Assembly (NCBI GenBank): GCA_009844085.1
Contig: VYCF01000043.1
Location: 1-44,158, forward strand
Length of the DNA stretch: 44,158 nucleotides
Direction of reading: 5' to 3'
From: Gammaproteobacteria bacterium
GTDB taxonomy: Bacteria; Pseudomonadota; Gammaproteobacteria; Pseudomonadales; Pseudohongiellaceae
In this document: positions 34,082-42,785 of the stretch, in pieces
Position numbering within the stretch: the first letter of the stretch is position 1
Layout: each line of letters begins with the position of its first letter
Notes under the pieces: generated by a model
Told to the model about the DNA's origin: nothing
Seen by the model: the letters and a program-made list of their open reading frames with translations, nothing else
Databases searched by the model: none
Made by a program: the position numbers and the translations under genes

Positions 34082-36223
34082 ATGACTGATTTTTCCGACA
34101 GCCGGCGTTCCACCCTCACGACCTGGATTGCCGGCGCCGGCGCATGCCTCCTGTTCGCAGCATGCGCGCCCCGGGACGGCGCTCCGGAACAAGCCGCCGG
34201 GCCGGAGGCGACTTTCACCGCCCAGGCCGAAGCCGGCGCCGCCTCCTATGCGGCCAACTGCGCTGCCTGCCATGGCGCCGAACTCGAAGGCACGATACTC
34301 GGGCCCTTGCTGATCGGGCAGTCTTTCATCCAGCGCTGGGGTACGCAGACTCCAGCGTTGCTGCTCGGCAATATCCAGTCCAACATGCCGCCGGGCGGCG
34401 CGGGCAACATGACCGACGAGGATTACCTCAACGTCGTCGCCCACATGCTGGCGATGAACGGCGTCGACAGCGTCAGCGATGCGCTGACCGACGCAAGCGA
34501 CTTCACCATCGCCGAGAATATTTCACGCATCGTGGCCTTGCGCAGGCCCATGGAGCCGCCCGCTCCCCAGGGTCTGACCGTGGCCGGCAATACCGAGGAT
34601 TTCGTGCCTTTCACGCCGCTCACCGCGGAAATGCTGCGCGATCCCGATCCGGCCGACTGGCCCATGCATCGACGCAATTTCTTCGGCCACAGTTACAGCC
34701 CGCTCGATGAGATCAACACCGATAACGTTGCCAATTTGCGCCTGGAATGGGTCTGGAACATGCACGAAGGCGACTCCGAGCCGGCGCCGCTGGTCTATGG
34801 CGGCATTATCTACCTGATCAATCCGAGCAATGTGATCCAGGCTCTCGACGGCAAGACAGGGGAACTGATCTGGGAGCATTGGACCGGACCCGCCAATCGC
34901 CAGGACATGCGCAATATCGCCATGTACGAGGACAAGATCATTCAGGCCACCACCGACGCACGGCTGGTGGCGCTCGACGCGCGCACCGGCGAGCAGGTCT
35001 GGGAAACCGTCATTGCAGACAATAGCAAGGGCTTCGCCAATTCAAGCGGACCCATCGTCGCCGACGGCATGGTGATTTCGGGGCTGGCAGGCTGCGCCCG
35101 CTACATCCCCGAAGACTGCTTCGTCAGCGCCTATGACGCCGACGACGGCGAATTGCTCTGGCAGTTTGAAACCATCGCCGAGGCCGGCCAGCCCGGCGGC
35201 GATACCTGGGGCGGCCTCGACGACCTGTTCCGCGCCGGCGGCGAGACCTGGATCACCGGCAGTTACGATCCGGAGCTGCGGCTCACCTATTGGGGCACCG
35301 CCCAGCAGAAACCCTGGGTGCCCGTCAGCCGCCACATGACGATCAACGACGTCGGCCTGTATACCAACGCCACGATTGCAGTGAACGTAGATTCCGGCGA
35401 ACTGGACTGGTATTTCCAGCATGTGCCCGCGGAAGCGCTCGATCTCGACGAGGTATTCGAGCGGGTGCTGATCGATCGCGGCGACGAAAAGCTCGTCTAC
35501 TCCATCGGCAAGCACGGCATCCTCTGGAAGAACGACCGCGTCAATGGCGAGTTCAGGGGATTCACGGAAACGGTTTTCCAGAACACCTTCACCCATATCG
35601 ATCCCGAGACCGGCGCGGTGACCTATCGCGAAGACATCCAGAACGCCCAACTCGACGAATGGACTTCGGCCTGCCCGAGCAGCGCCGGCGGCAAGGACTG
35701 GCATTCAATGACCTATCACCCGCCATCGGGACTGATCGTCGCGCCCTTGAGCCAGACCTGCCTCGAGAACGCCGCGCGCGAAGTCGCGCTCGTTCAGGGC
35801 GGCGGCGGACTGGCGGCAAGCCGCAAGTTCTTTGAGATGCCCGGCACCGACGGCAATCTCGGCAAGGTCGGCGCGTATCACGCCGATACGCTCGAAGAAG
35901 TCTGGGCCCACGAGCAACGCGCTTCGCTGCATACGGGCACGATTTCGACCGCGGGCGACCTCGTTTTCGTCGGCGATCTCGACCGGCGCTTCACCGCCTT
36001 TGACGTCAACACCGGCGAAATTCTCTGGCAGACCCGCCTCGGCACTTCAGTGCAGGGTCACCCGGTTTCCTTCGCCATCGACGGCAAGCAATACATCGCG
36101 GTGACCACGGCGCTCGGCGGCACCAGCCCGCGCACCGTGCCCGGCGTCATCGCCACGGAGATCACCTACCCGCGCTGGGGCAACGCGATCTACGTTTTCT
36201 CGCTGCCCGAAGGCCTCAATTGA
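34082..36223 (+). CDS. PQQ-dependent dehydrogenase with N-terminal cytochrome c domain
   Basis: A 713-residue periplasmic lipoprotein (LLFAAC lipobox, Cys28). One class I cytochrome c domain follows with CAACH (Cys60, Cys63, His64) and distal Met in SNMPPGGAGN. Then an eight-bladed quinoprotein propeller: DWPMHRRNFFGHSYSPLDEINTDN, LRLEWVWN, GDTWGG, PWVPVSRH, IGKHGILWK and DGKQYIAVTTALGG. The haem domain is at the N-terminus, unlike typical quinohaemoprotein alcohol dehydrogenases where it is at the C-terminus; N-terminal haem is known in polyvinyl-alcohol dehydrogenase. No adjacent Cys-Cys pair (vicinal disulphide) is present. It oxidises an alcohol whose identity is unknown. Confidence 0.9.
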   Translation: MTDFSDSRRSTLTTWIAGAGACLLFAACAPRDGAPEQAAGPEATFTAQAEAGAASYAANCAACHGAELEGTILGPLLIGQSFIQRWGTQTPALLLGNIQSNMPPGGAGNMTDEDYLNVVAHMLAMNGVDSVSDALTDASDFTIAENISRIVALRRPMEPPAPQGLTVAGNTEDFVPFTPLTAEMLRDPDPADWPMHRRNFFGHSYSPLDEINTDNVANLRLEWVWNMHEGDSEPAPLVYGGIIYLINPSNVIQALDGKTGELIWEHWTGPANRQDMRNIAMYEDKIIQATTDARLVALDARTGEQVWETVIADNSKGFANSSGPIVADGMVISGLAGCARYIPEDCFVSAYDADDGELLWQFETIAEAGQPGGDTWGGLDDLFRAGGETWITGSYDPELRLTYWGTAQQKPWVPVSRHMTINDVGLYTNATIAVNVDSGELDWYFQHVPAEALDLDEVFERVLIDRGDEKLVYSIGKHGILWKNDRVNGEFRGFTETVFQNTFTHIDPETGAVTYREDIQNAQLDEWTSACPSSAGGKDWHSMTYHPPSGLIVAPLSQTCLENAAREVALVQGGGGLAASRKFFEMPGTDGNLGKVGAYHADTLEEVWAHEQRASLHTGTISTAGDLVFVGDLDRRFTAFDVNTGEILWQTRLGTSVQGHPVSFAIDGKQYIAVTTALGGTSPRTVPGVIATEITYPRWGNAIYVFSLPEGLN

Positions 36224-38435
36224 TCCTGTTAACCGGGGAGGGGCCGAAGGAAAGCCAGGTTCCCTGATGGTGGGCGCCGCTGACGTCTCCCTGGCTCCAG
36301 TCGCATACGCCGTCTGTGAAGATCACTTGCAGTTCCGCCCATTCACGTTCCGTCAGCGGCTGGCGGTAGTCGTCCCGGTTCACCGGCCGCAAGTGGCAGG
36401 AGACGATACTGTTCGCCAACGGCGCGCCGGCCACATGGCGCGGCGTCGGATATGTAGGATACAAGTCGCCGCAGCGGCCGCCGCCTGCATAGCTGAGTTC
36501 TTCCTCGATCTTGACCCGCTCCGGGCCGGTCGTATCCCAGCAGGCGTCGTTCAATTCGAACGGCCGATTGGCGGAAACGACTTGCCGTGGAGTCAGGGAT
36601 GAAGTGTCGGCCTGGATGCCGAGAATCCAGGCGTCCATCAGCCTGAACAGTTCGGCCAGGTCGTCCTGGCCCGGTTCGAAACCCCATTGCCCGCCGACTT
36701 GCATGACATGGTTGCCCGTGGCGCCGTTGGCTATGCGCATGCGTTCCCGGGTCGAGAACTGATGCACGATCATGTGGATGTCGCCGTTCTCGGCATGATC
36801 GGTATAGCTGCGATAATCGATCACCGGGGTTACGGCCAGGCCTTCGCCGCCATAAAGTATGCGGCCGGTCTCGATGGCGCGCCGGCGAGCGAACGGGTCG
36901 GCCCGATGGCGTTCGAATACATGGTTCATGTCACGGTCGTAACCGCCGATGTCGCGATTGAGATCGATGAACTGCCGCGCCGTAACAAGGCCGGCATTGA
37001 ACGCCCCAAGGCCGTATTGCACACCGAAATTGTCGAGCGGACGAAAGGCGACGCCGGTATCGGGATCCTCTCCGTAAACGTTCACGGTATGGTCGTACAC
37101 CGTCGCCCGGATACCGCCCTGGCCGGGCTGATACAGCACCGCGCGCAATTCGTCGATGCTTACCTCGCCGCCCTGATCCTCGGGCAACGCTCCGGTCTCG
37201 AAGATGGGATCAAGTCTTGCCGCGCCGCGGCTCAAATTGGGAATCGAAGCCCATGAGCCGAATCCGGAAACCGCCTGTTGCTGCTCCTGGCTGAACTCGC
37301 CCGGACTGAGCGCCTCGAAGTAATGGTGCAACAGACGCGCATCGGCCACGGTGAATATGGTCGCCGACGTGACATCGGGAAAACTCGCTCCGACGATGAT
37401 GCCGTCGAACACGCCGGGATAGTTGTCGGCGGTCTGGTGCGACTGGTAGGAGCCGCCCGAGGCGCCGGTGGCGATGGTATAGACCGGCACGCCGTAATGC
37501 TCGATGAAGCGTTCCTTGACCATGATATGGGTCTCGGATGCGAGCAGGTCATTGCAGTTCTGGCCGAACACGTTCAGCGATGACGAAACCACCGCATAGC
37601 CCTGCTCGAACAAGCCCCGGCGCATGACCCCGCCGGTCAGGGCGCCTTGCTGATACCAGCCGCCGCGGCATCCGCCGCCGTGGGTATAGACCAGTTTGCC
37701 GTTCCAGCCGGCGCTGCGCTGCCAGGGGCCGGGTTCGCCGTCCGCCGGATCATGCAACATGGCGATCTCGTATACCGCGCGATTGACCGTGCCGGTTTCC
37801 ACGCGAACGATATAGGGAATCGTCCTGCCCCGGGTTTCGATTTCGGCGATATCGAAAGGCGCCAGGCCGCCGAATTGAAGCTGGTAAGGCTTGAAGCGCT
37901 GGTCAAGCTCGCTCCAGTAGACGTAGTCAACCCGGGTTTCGACGGAGCAGAACCGATCGGACGGCTCGTCGAGCAATTCGCCCGCCACGGTGCGGAATTC
38001 CTGGGTCTGGCAATAGAAGGGCTGTTCATGCGGCCCGGAAATGATCGGGCCGGTAATCGGCCAGTTAGTGATCGTCAGCCTGGCAGCCTCGTCGATTCCG
38101 GTCAACCGTGCGCTCAGTTCGCTTTCACCCATGGGCAGCCCGTCGAGCAGCGCTTGCATCGTTCGGTCTTCAACTTGCCGGAACTGCCCGCTCACATCCG
38201 TGCCGTTCAACTCTATTTGCAGATCGCCCAACTGGAAACTCAGTTCCTCGTCCGTTACCCGCACCTCAACAAGCGCATCGTCGCCCGTGACCAGCCAGGA
38301 TTGGGTCGACAGCACCTCAAGTTCAATCGGTGGCGGGGCAGCTACAGGGTCCAGCGTACCGCTGGTGCTGACCGGCTCGGTACACGCGGAGACAAGCAGA
38401 ACGGCAATGGCTGGCAGGAGATGCTGGCGGATCAT
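36216..38435 (-). CDS. DUF6351 family lipoprotein, hydrolase-like
   Basis: A 739-residue protein with a lipobox (VLLVSACTEP). Its core contains LVYTHGGGCRGGWYQQG (oxyanion-like), a Ser motif GASGGSYQSHQTADNYPGVFDGIIVGASFPD, and GQWGF and other family blocks of DUF6351, which resembles alpha/beta hydrolases of the tannase/feruloyl-esterase kind. The assigned Ser is likely nucleophilic in GASGGS. It is convergent with and overlaps the end of the PQQ dehydrogenase, suggesting the two may act on related extracellular substrates. Substrate unknown. Confidence 0.85.
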   Translation of the reverse strand: MIRQHLLPAIAVLLVSACTEPVSTSGTLDPVAAPPPIELEVLSTQSWLVTGDDALVEVRVTDEELSFQLGDLQIELNGTDVSGQFRQVEDRTMQALLDGLPMGESELSARLTGIDEAARLTITNWPITGPIISGPHEQPFYCQTQEFRTVAGELLDEPSDRFCSVETRVDYVYWSELDQRFKPYQLQFGGLAPFDIAEIETRGRTIPYIVRVETGTVNRAVYEIAMLHDPADGEPGPWQRSAGWNGKLVYTHGGGCRGGWYQQGALTGGVMRRGLFEQGYAVVSSSLNVFGQNCNDLLASETHIMVKERFIEHYGVPVYTIATGASGGSYQSHQTADNYPGVFDGIIVGASFPDVTSATIFTVADARLLHHYFEALSPGEFSQEQQQAVSGFGSWASIPNLSRGAARLDPIFETGALPEDQGGEVSIDELRAVLYQPGQGGIRATVYDHTVNVYGEDPDTGVAFRPLDNFGVQYGLGAFNAGLVTARQFIDLNRDIGGYDRDMNHVFERHRADPFARRRAIETGRILYGGEGLAVTPVIDYRSYTDHAENGDIHMIVHQFSTRERMRIANGATGNHVMQVGGQWGFEPGQDDLAELFRLMDAWILGIQADTSSLTPRQVVSANRPFELNDACWDTTGPERVKIEEELSYAGGGRCGDLYPTYPTPRHVAGAPLANSIVSCHLRPVNRDDYRQPLTEREWAELQVIFTDGVCDWSQGDVSGAHHQGTWLSFGPSPVNRIN

Positions 38436-38500
38436 GACTGCGCTTCTCGTTGCTGGGTGGATGAGTATTTTGGAAAGCCGGATTGATCAGGTCAACACCG

Positions 38501-38517
38501 GACTCAAAACTTGAGTC
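38501..38517. promoter_or_regulatory. Palindrome between divergent genes
   Basis: GACTCAA-AAC-TTGAGTC is a perfect 7-bp inverted repeat with a 3-base centre, located between the divergent DUF6351 gene (start 38435) and the exported protein gene at 38588. Its position and symmetry suit an operator for a dimeric regulator. The short loop and lack of a T-run argue against a terminator. Confidence 0.45.
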
Positions 38518-38587
38518 TGCTTTTCGCACGGCCCGGGACAGCCAAAAATCGTACTTCTCCATTACCGACTAGTGCTAGTATCAGCGT

Positions 38588-39223
38588 ATGAGATTTGTTC
38601 TTCCGGCAGTTGCATCAACGGGTTGCGTAGTGATGGCCTTGCTATGGCCAGGCTTCGCTGCCGCTCAGGAAATGACTGTCGAGGAGCGCATCGGCGCCGC
38701 GGAGTCGATCTTGCTGGCCGTGGATGAGCAGGCTCGCGTTTGCATCGAGACTCTTGCAGAGTCTGCGAACTCCGTGCAACCTGAAGAATGCGCCGGCTTT
38801 CTGACTTCGATCGACGGTGATGTACTCGCCGGTTACCTGGAACATTGCGCCGAACTCAAGCAATGGCGCGATGCGTATGTAGAGAATCCGCCGCCGGCCG
38901 GACCCGACAGCGAGCGCGACCGGCAACGTCTCGTGGGCGTCGAACGGGTCTGCGGCGAGAACGCGCTGCGACAGCGCACCGAATTCGTCGCAGCCGCATT
39001 TGATGAACTCAACGAACGCCTCTCGCGCCGCGCCAGCGGCCTGTCGCTGCAACGACGCATCGGCGAACTCGAATTCCGTTCGACTCTCGGCGGCTGGCAA
39101 AACGAACTCGACGTAACCAATTCCAATCGCCGCGTCCGCAGCGAAACCTTGCAACAGTTCGATCAACTCGAAGAAGAACTCATCCGTCAGCAGATAAATC
39201 GTCCACGCCAAGTCCAGTACTGA
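38588..39223 (+). CDS. Exported protein of unknown function
   Basis: A 211-residue protein with a signal peptide (1 to about 26, ending FAAAQ). The mature part is largely helical and charged, with four Cys (about 54, 66, 85 and 118) that could form two disulphides, and a coiled-coil tail ending ELIRQQINRPRQVQY. I do not recognise a family. It starts at ATG 38588 and is followed by the cytochrome-like lipoprotein gene on the same strand after about 85 bases. Confidence 0.65.
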   Translation: MRFVLPAVASTGCVVMALLWPGFAAAQEMTVEERIGAAESILLAVDEQARVCIETLAESANSVQPEECAGFLTSIDGDVLAGYLEHCAELKQWRDAYVENPPPAGPDSERDRQRLVGVERVCGENALRQRTEFVAAAFDELNERLSRRASGLSLQRRIGELEFRSTLGGWQNELDVTNSNRRVRSETLQQFDQLEEELIRQQINRPRQVQY

Positions 39224-39309
39224 GCCCAACGGGCCGTGCCGCAAACGAATAGCAATGTGCGGCGATTTGCGGCAGACTTTGGCGGTTGGCGGCAGGAATG
39301 GGAACCATC

Positions 39310-39816
39310 ATGTACACAACGACATCGCGCGCACTACTCGTGATTTGCAGCCTTGGGTTGCTGTTGGCGGCCTGCTCGGATTCGGCAGATAGTGGCGCAG
39401 CGCCGGTTGCAGCGGAGGCTAACTTCGACACGACGTTGACCATGCAGGAACTCATGCTGTACGTACTTGAACCCGCGGCGGACGGGCTGTGGAGCACGGC
39501 GGGCTGGGTAGAGGATCGGGACGGTTATCGCGAACTTTATCCCACGACCGACGAAGGCTGGGAGCATGTGGTCGCGAGCGCGGCCATGGTGGCCGAATCC
39601 GGAAACCTGTTGACGCTGCCCGGCCGTGCGCTCGATAACGACGCCTGGATGATTTATTCCGAGGGCCTGACCCAGGCCGGATTCAGGGCAATGGCGGCCG
39701 CGGTGACCCGCAACAAGGAAGACCTGTTCCAGGCTGGCGCCGACATCTACAGCGTCTGTTCCGCCTGTCACCAGGCCTACGACCCCGAAATCAACAACCG
39801 CTTTACCTCGGATTGA
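39310..39816 (+). CDS. Haem-binding lipoprotein, cytochrome c'-like
   Basis: A 168-residue lipoprotein (LLLAACSDS lipobox). The body is predicted helical, with the single haem motif CSACH near the C-terminus (VCSACHQAYDPE), as in class II cytochromes c'. Such four-helix cytochromes bind gases or pass electrons. ATG 39310 is preferred over ATG 39298 because it starts the signal peptide and has GGGAA upstream. It is followed 5 bases later by a HupE-like gene, so the two are probably co-transcribed. Confidence 0.8.
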   Translation: MYTTTSRALLVICSLGLLLAACSDSADSGAAPVAAEANFDTTLTMQELMLYVLEPAADGLWSTAGWVEDRDGYRELYPTTDEGWEHVVASAAMVAESGNLLTLPGRALDNDAWMIYSEGLTQAGFRAMAAAVTRNKEDLFQAGADIYSVCSACHQAYDPEINNRFTSD

Positions 39817-39821
39817 TCGAA

Positions 39822-40523
39822 ATGCCTGCGCAACGGGATTACCGGGCATGGTTTCGGCTGCTTATCGGGGTAATCCTGCTGCTGGCGGCAAGTCCGCTAC
39901 TCGCCCACACCATCGAAGGCTCGGACGCTGCCTTCGTGCAGAACATCGACGGGCCAGCCATCGGCCCTTTCATCTACCTCGGCGCCAAGCACATGGTCAC
40001 CGGGTACGATCATCTTCTGTTCCTGGTCGGCGTGATTTTCTTTCTCTACCGGCCCGGTCATATTGTCCAGTACGTCACCCTGTTCGCAATCGGCCACAGC
40101 ATCACGCTATTGTTCGGCGTACTCGCCGACCTGCAGGTAAACGCCTATTTCATCGACGCCATCATCGGCCTGTCGGTCGCCTACAAGGCGTTCGAGAACA
40201 TGGGCGGATTCAGGCGCCTCGGGTTCGAGCCGAATACCCGGATGGCCGTGTTCGTATTCGGTCTGTTTCACGGACTCGGGCTGGCGACCAAGTTGCAGGA
40301 GTTCGAACTGTCCGACAATGGGCTCGTGACGAATATTCTCAGTTTCAACGTCGGCGTCGAGATCGGCCAGATTCTCGCGCTTTCGCTGGTGTACATCGGC
40401 CTCAGTGTGTGGCGAACGCGGGATTCCTACCTGCGGAACGCATTTGTCACCAATACCGTGCTGCTCGGCAGTGGTTTTCTGCTGACGGCGTACCAACTTA
40501 GCGCCTTTGTTTATTTGCCTTAG
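39822..40523 (+). CDS. HupE/UreJ-family membrane protein
   Basis: A 233-residue integral membrane protein with an N-terminal signal (ending PLLAHT) and about six further helices. HMVTGYDHLLFLVGVIFFL and FAIGHSITLL are the HupE/UreJ signatures; the conserved His and Asp residues are thought to bind nickel or cobalt in related permeases. FGLFHGLGLATKL is also typical. No urease, hydrogenase or nickel genes are nearby, so a metal role is inferred from family only. The upstream lipoprotein ends 5 bases earlier and the next gene starts 10 bases later. Confidence 0.88.
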   Translation: MPAQRDYRAWFRLLIGVILLLAASPLLAHTIEGSDAAFVQNIDGPAIGPFIYLGAKHMVTGYDHLLFLVGVIFFLYRPGHIVQYVTLFAIGHSITLLFGVLADLQVNAYFIDAIIGLSVAYKAFENMGGFRRLGFEPNTRMAVFVFGLFHGLGLATKLQEFELSDNGLVTNILSFNVGVEIGQILALSLVYIGLSVWRTRDSYLRNAFVTNTVLLGSGFLLTAYQLSAFVYLP

Positions 40524-40533
40524 GAAATTGGTC

Positions 40534-41103
40534 GTGAATCAGCAATCCTCCCCGCCTTCGCCGAAAAACCTCATGCTTGCGAGCGTCATTGCATTCTTCG
40601 TTTCAGTACTCGTGCTGCTCGCCTTTATCTTGCCGGCGGAATTCGGCCAGGATCCGCTGCGCACCGGCGAATTGTTCGGCCTGACTGCGCTTTCCCGGGG
40701 CGCAAATCCCTTTGAAGAACAGTTCGAAGTTCATCGCGAGGACTATGTCGAGTTTGAACTTGGGCCGTTCCAGTCGGTGGAGTACAAATACCTGATGGAC
40801 CTGGATGCGCCATTGGTGTTCAGTTGGCTGGCGGACGGCGAGCTGTACTTCGACATGCACGCCCATACCGAGGCCACGGAAGAGGAAGAGGAGGTTGTGC
40901 AGATCTACGAGCAGGGAACCGCAAGCCAGCGGATGGGTTCAATGCATGCGGCTTTCACTGGCCTCCACGGCTGGTTCTGGGAGAACCGCAGCGCGCAAAC
41001 GATCCTGGTGCGGCTGTACACGGCGGGCTTCTACCCGACGTCCACGGTTTATCGCGACGGCGGCGAGTTCGCGCGCGTCATCGAACCGATCGCGATGCCC
41101 TGA
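40534..41103 (+). CDS. Membrane-anchored protein of unknown function
   Basis: A 189-residue protein with one N-terminal membrane helix (about residues 12-34, LASVIAFFVSVLVLLAFIL) and a soluble domain outside. The domain has an acidic stretch (EATEEEEEVVQ) and FTGLHGWFWENRSAQTILVRLYTAGFYP. It starts at GTG 40534, with TTAGGA just upstream. It closely follows the HupE-like gene and likely belongs to that operon. I know of similar transmembrane-anchor proteins beside HupE-type genes but no function. Confidence 0.7.
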   Translation: MNQQSSPPSPKNLMLASVIAFFVSVLVLLAFILPAEFGQDPLRTGELFGLTALSRGANPFEEQFEVHREDYVEFELGPFQSVEYKYLMDLDAPLVFSWLADGELYFDMHAHTEATEEEEEVVQIYEQGTASQRMGSMHAAFTGLHGWFWENRSAQTILVRLYTAGFYPTSTVYRDGGEFARVIEPIAMP

Positions 41104-41125
41104 GGCCAGAATTTCAGGCAGCAAA

Positions 41126-41165
41126 AAGCCCGACCGCCAACCCGCAAGGGCGAACGGTCGGGCTT
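41126..41165 (-). terminator. Intrinsic terminator of the minus-strand DUF6152 gene
   Basis: AAGCCCGACCG (41126-41136) and CGGTCGGGCTT (41155-41165) form a perfect 11-bp stem. On the minus strand it is followed by a TTTTT run, so it terminates the DUF6152 gene ending at 41187. The plus-strand side has no T-run, but it may still insulate the HupE operon. Confidence 0.85.
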
Positions 41166-41186
41166 GAATCTTGCCTCCCGCGAGTA

Positions 41187-41639
41187 CTAGTTATTCTCGG
41201 TCGGGTCAGAGCCGTCGCGTGGAGCGCCGGTGCCTGAGCTACCCATGAACAACTTGCGGCCGTCCGGGAAAGTGATGTCCCGGCCGTTTGCGCGGCAAGT
41301 GGGGTCGCACAGACGATCCTTGCTCTGGTAGCCGGTGACGATAATTTCTTCACCGAGTTGCAATGAGTTCCGGTTGATGCCGCGGCGCAGCAGGGTGTTG
41401 GGCGTGCCGCCTTCCACCATCCACGGGCCGGGATCGCGAGTGGATTCGGGATCGTTGTTCTCCAGATGAATCCAGGTGTGCGGATTGATCCACTCTACGC
41501 GGGTGATGGGACCGCCGAGCCGTACCGGCAGATTGGCATCGAACTCCGCGGAGAAAGCGTGATGCGCGGTAGCCGTGGGCTTGATGGCCACTATGCCGAC
41601 CGCAGCAACCGCTGCCAGAGCCAACAATTTGATTTTCAT
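41187..41639 (-). CDS. DUF6152 family exported protein
   Basis: A 150-residue protein with a signal peptide ending TATAHH. HHAFSAEFDANLPVRLGGPITRVEWINPHTWIHLE is the DUF6152 signature, with a His-His pair and a central PHTW. Two Cys in RLCDPTCRANGR may form a disulphide. Function unknown; genes of this family often lie beside the exported protein type found next at 41745, as here. The gap between them is about 105 bases, so co-transcription is likely. It ends in a strong terminator. Confidence 0.85.
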   Translation of the reverse strand: MKIKLLALAAVAAVGIVAIKPTATAHHAFSAEFDANLPVRLGGPITRVEWINPHTWIHLENNDPESTRDPGPWMVEGGTPNTLLRRGINRNSLQLGEEIIVTGYQSKDRLCDPTCRANGRDITFPDGRKLFMGSSGTGAPRDGSDPTENN

Positions 41640-41744
41640 GAATTTACCTCTTTACTTGCAGTTGCCAAGAGTTCTGTTTGAGGACAATCCTCGCCATTCT
41701 ATCCAAAGGCCAGAGTGTATGCCAAGTGTCTCGGCCCGGTTTTC

Positions 41745-42665
41745 TTACTGCTGGTCCTGCTGTTCCTGCAGCATTTCCTCGCGCAAGCGCTGCTCGAACT
41801 CGCCGCCCCTGCGATATTGTCCGTACATCAGTTCCTCGACGAATTCCACGCACTTGAATTGCGGCAATTCGTAGCCTTCTTCCAGCCTGCGATAAAGGGG
41901 CATGCTGATCGTCCAGGGCCGCTCGTAGACTTCCGGATCCTCCATGGTGGCGGAATACATGATGACGTTTTCGTCGACCATGTCATAACGCTCGGTCACC
42001 TTGAGTTGATAGCTGTGATAGTTGCCGGCGCGGTCGAGCCAGGTGCGGTCGTCCAGTCCGGTGACTTCGACCACGAAGGTATCGCCTTCCCAATAGCCAT
42101 AGGACTGGCCCATCCAGGAATCGAGCGGGGCGGGACCCGGGTCTTCCATGAATACGTTTCGCACTGAACCGGCGAAGGAATAGGCAATGAAAAACGCGCT
42201 CTCGCTCTGGAAGATCTGGAACGGATGCGGGAGATAGGTAGCCCGTGGCACGCCCGGCATGAAGCACTTGATCTCCGGGTCCATCGTCAGCCAGTTCTCC
42301 CGATTTTCGTCACGCCGCGCCAGCGCTTCCGGACGATAGGGTATCGTGCCGCCTTCGACTACGCCGAAGCTTGCGGGTACGGAGCCTACTGCGCCAAGAG
42401 CGACAACCTCAGGACTGGGCACCGGTACGAAATCACCGGGAACCAGGTGATACGCGGCCTTGGGCGGCGCCGCCTCGAGATTGTCGTTGGCGTTCATGAG
42501 AACCTGCCAGATGCCGTTCAGGTCCGGCCTGCCGCTCGGCGTCCTCGGAATATCCTGAGCGCCGGACGCCGCGGCCTGGGCGGCGTCGCCACCACCGGTT
42601 GTCGTGTCCTGGGAACACCCCGCGAATACCACGGCAAGGGCGAAGAGCAACCATTTTGTCTTCAT
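41745..42665 (-). CDS. Exported lipoprotein of unknown function
   Basis: A 306-residue lipoprotein (VFAGCSQD lipobox). The mature part begins with a Gly/Ala-rich spacer, then RTPSGRPDLNGIWQ, a motif shared by a large group of uncharacterised exported proteins, followed by PEIKCFMPGVPRATYLPHPFQI and EDPGPAPLDSWMGQSYGYWEGDTFVVEVTG, also characteristic of that group. They commonly accompany DUF6152 proteins. No enzymatic motif is known to me. It is upstream of the DUF6152 gene on the same strand. Confidence 0.8.
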   Translation of the reverse strand: MKTKWLLFALAVVFAGCSQDTTTGGGDAAQAAASGAQDIPRTPSGRPDLNGIWQVLMNANDNLEAAPPKAAYHLVPGDFVPVPSPEVVALGAVGSVPASFGVVEGGTIPYRPEALARRDENRENWLTMDPEIKCFMPGVPRATYLPHPFQIFQSESAFFIAYSFAGSVRNVFMEDPGPAPLDSWMGQSYGYWEGDTFVVEVTGLDDRTWLDRAGNYHSYQLKVTERYDMVDENVIMYSATMEDPEVYERPWTISMPLYRRLEEGYELPQFKCVEFVEELMYGQYRRGGEFEQRLREEMLQEQQDQQ

Positions 42666-42785
42666 AATTCAGCCTACTCTTGGAAGGGAAACACTGGGTT
42701 TCGTTCGGCCAGACGATATAACCACCCACACCAGAGCATGTCAAGCAAGCCTCAATCCGGTGCCTCAGCGAACTGTAGAAGCCTC

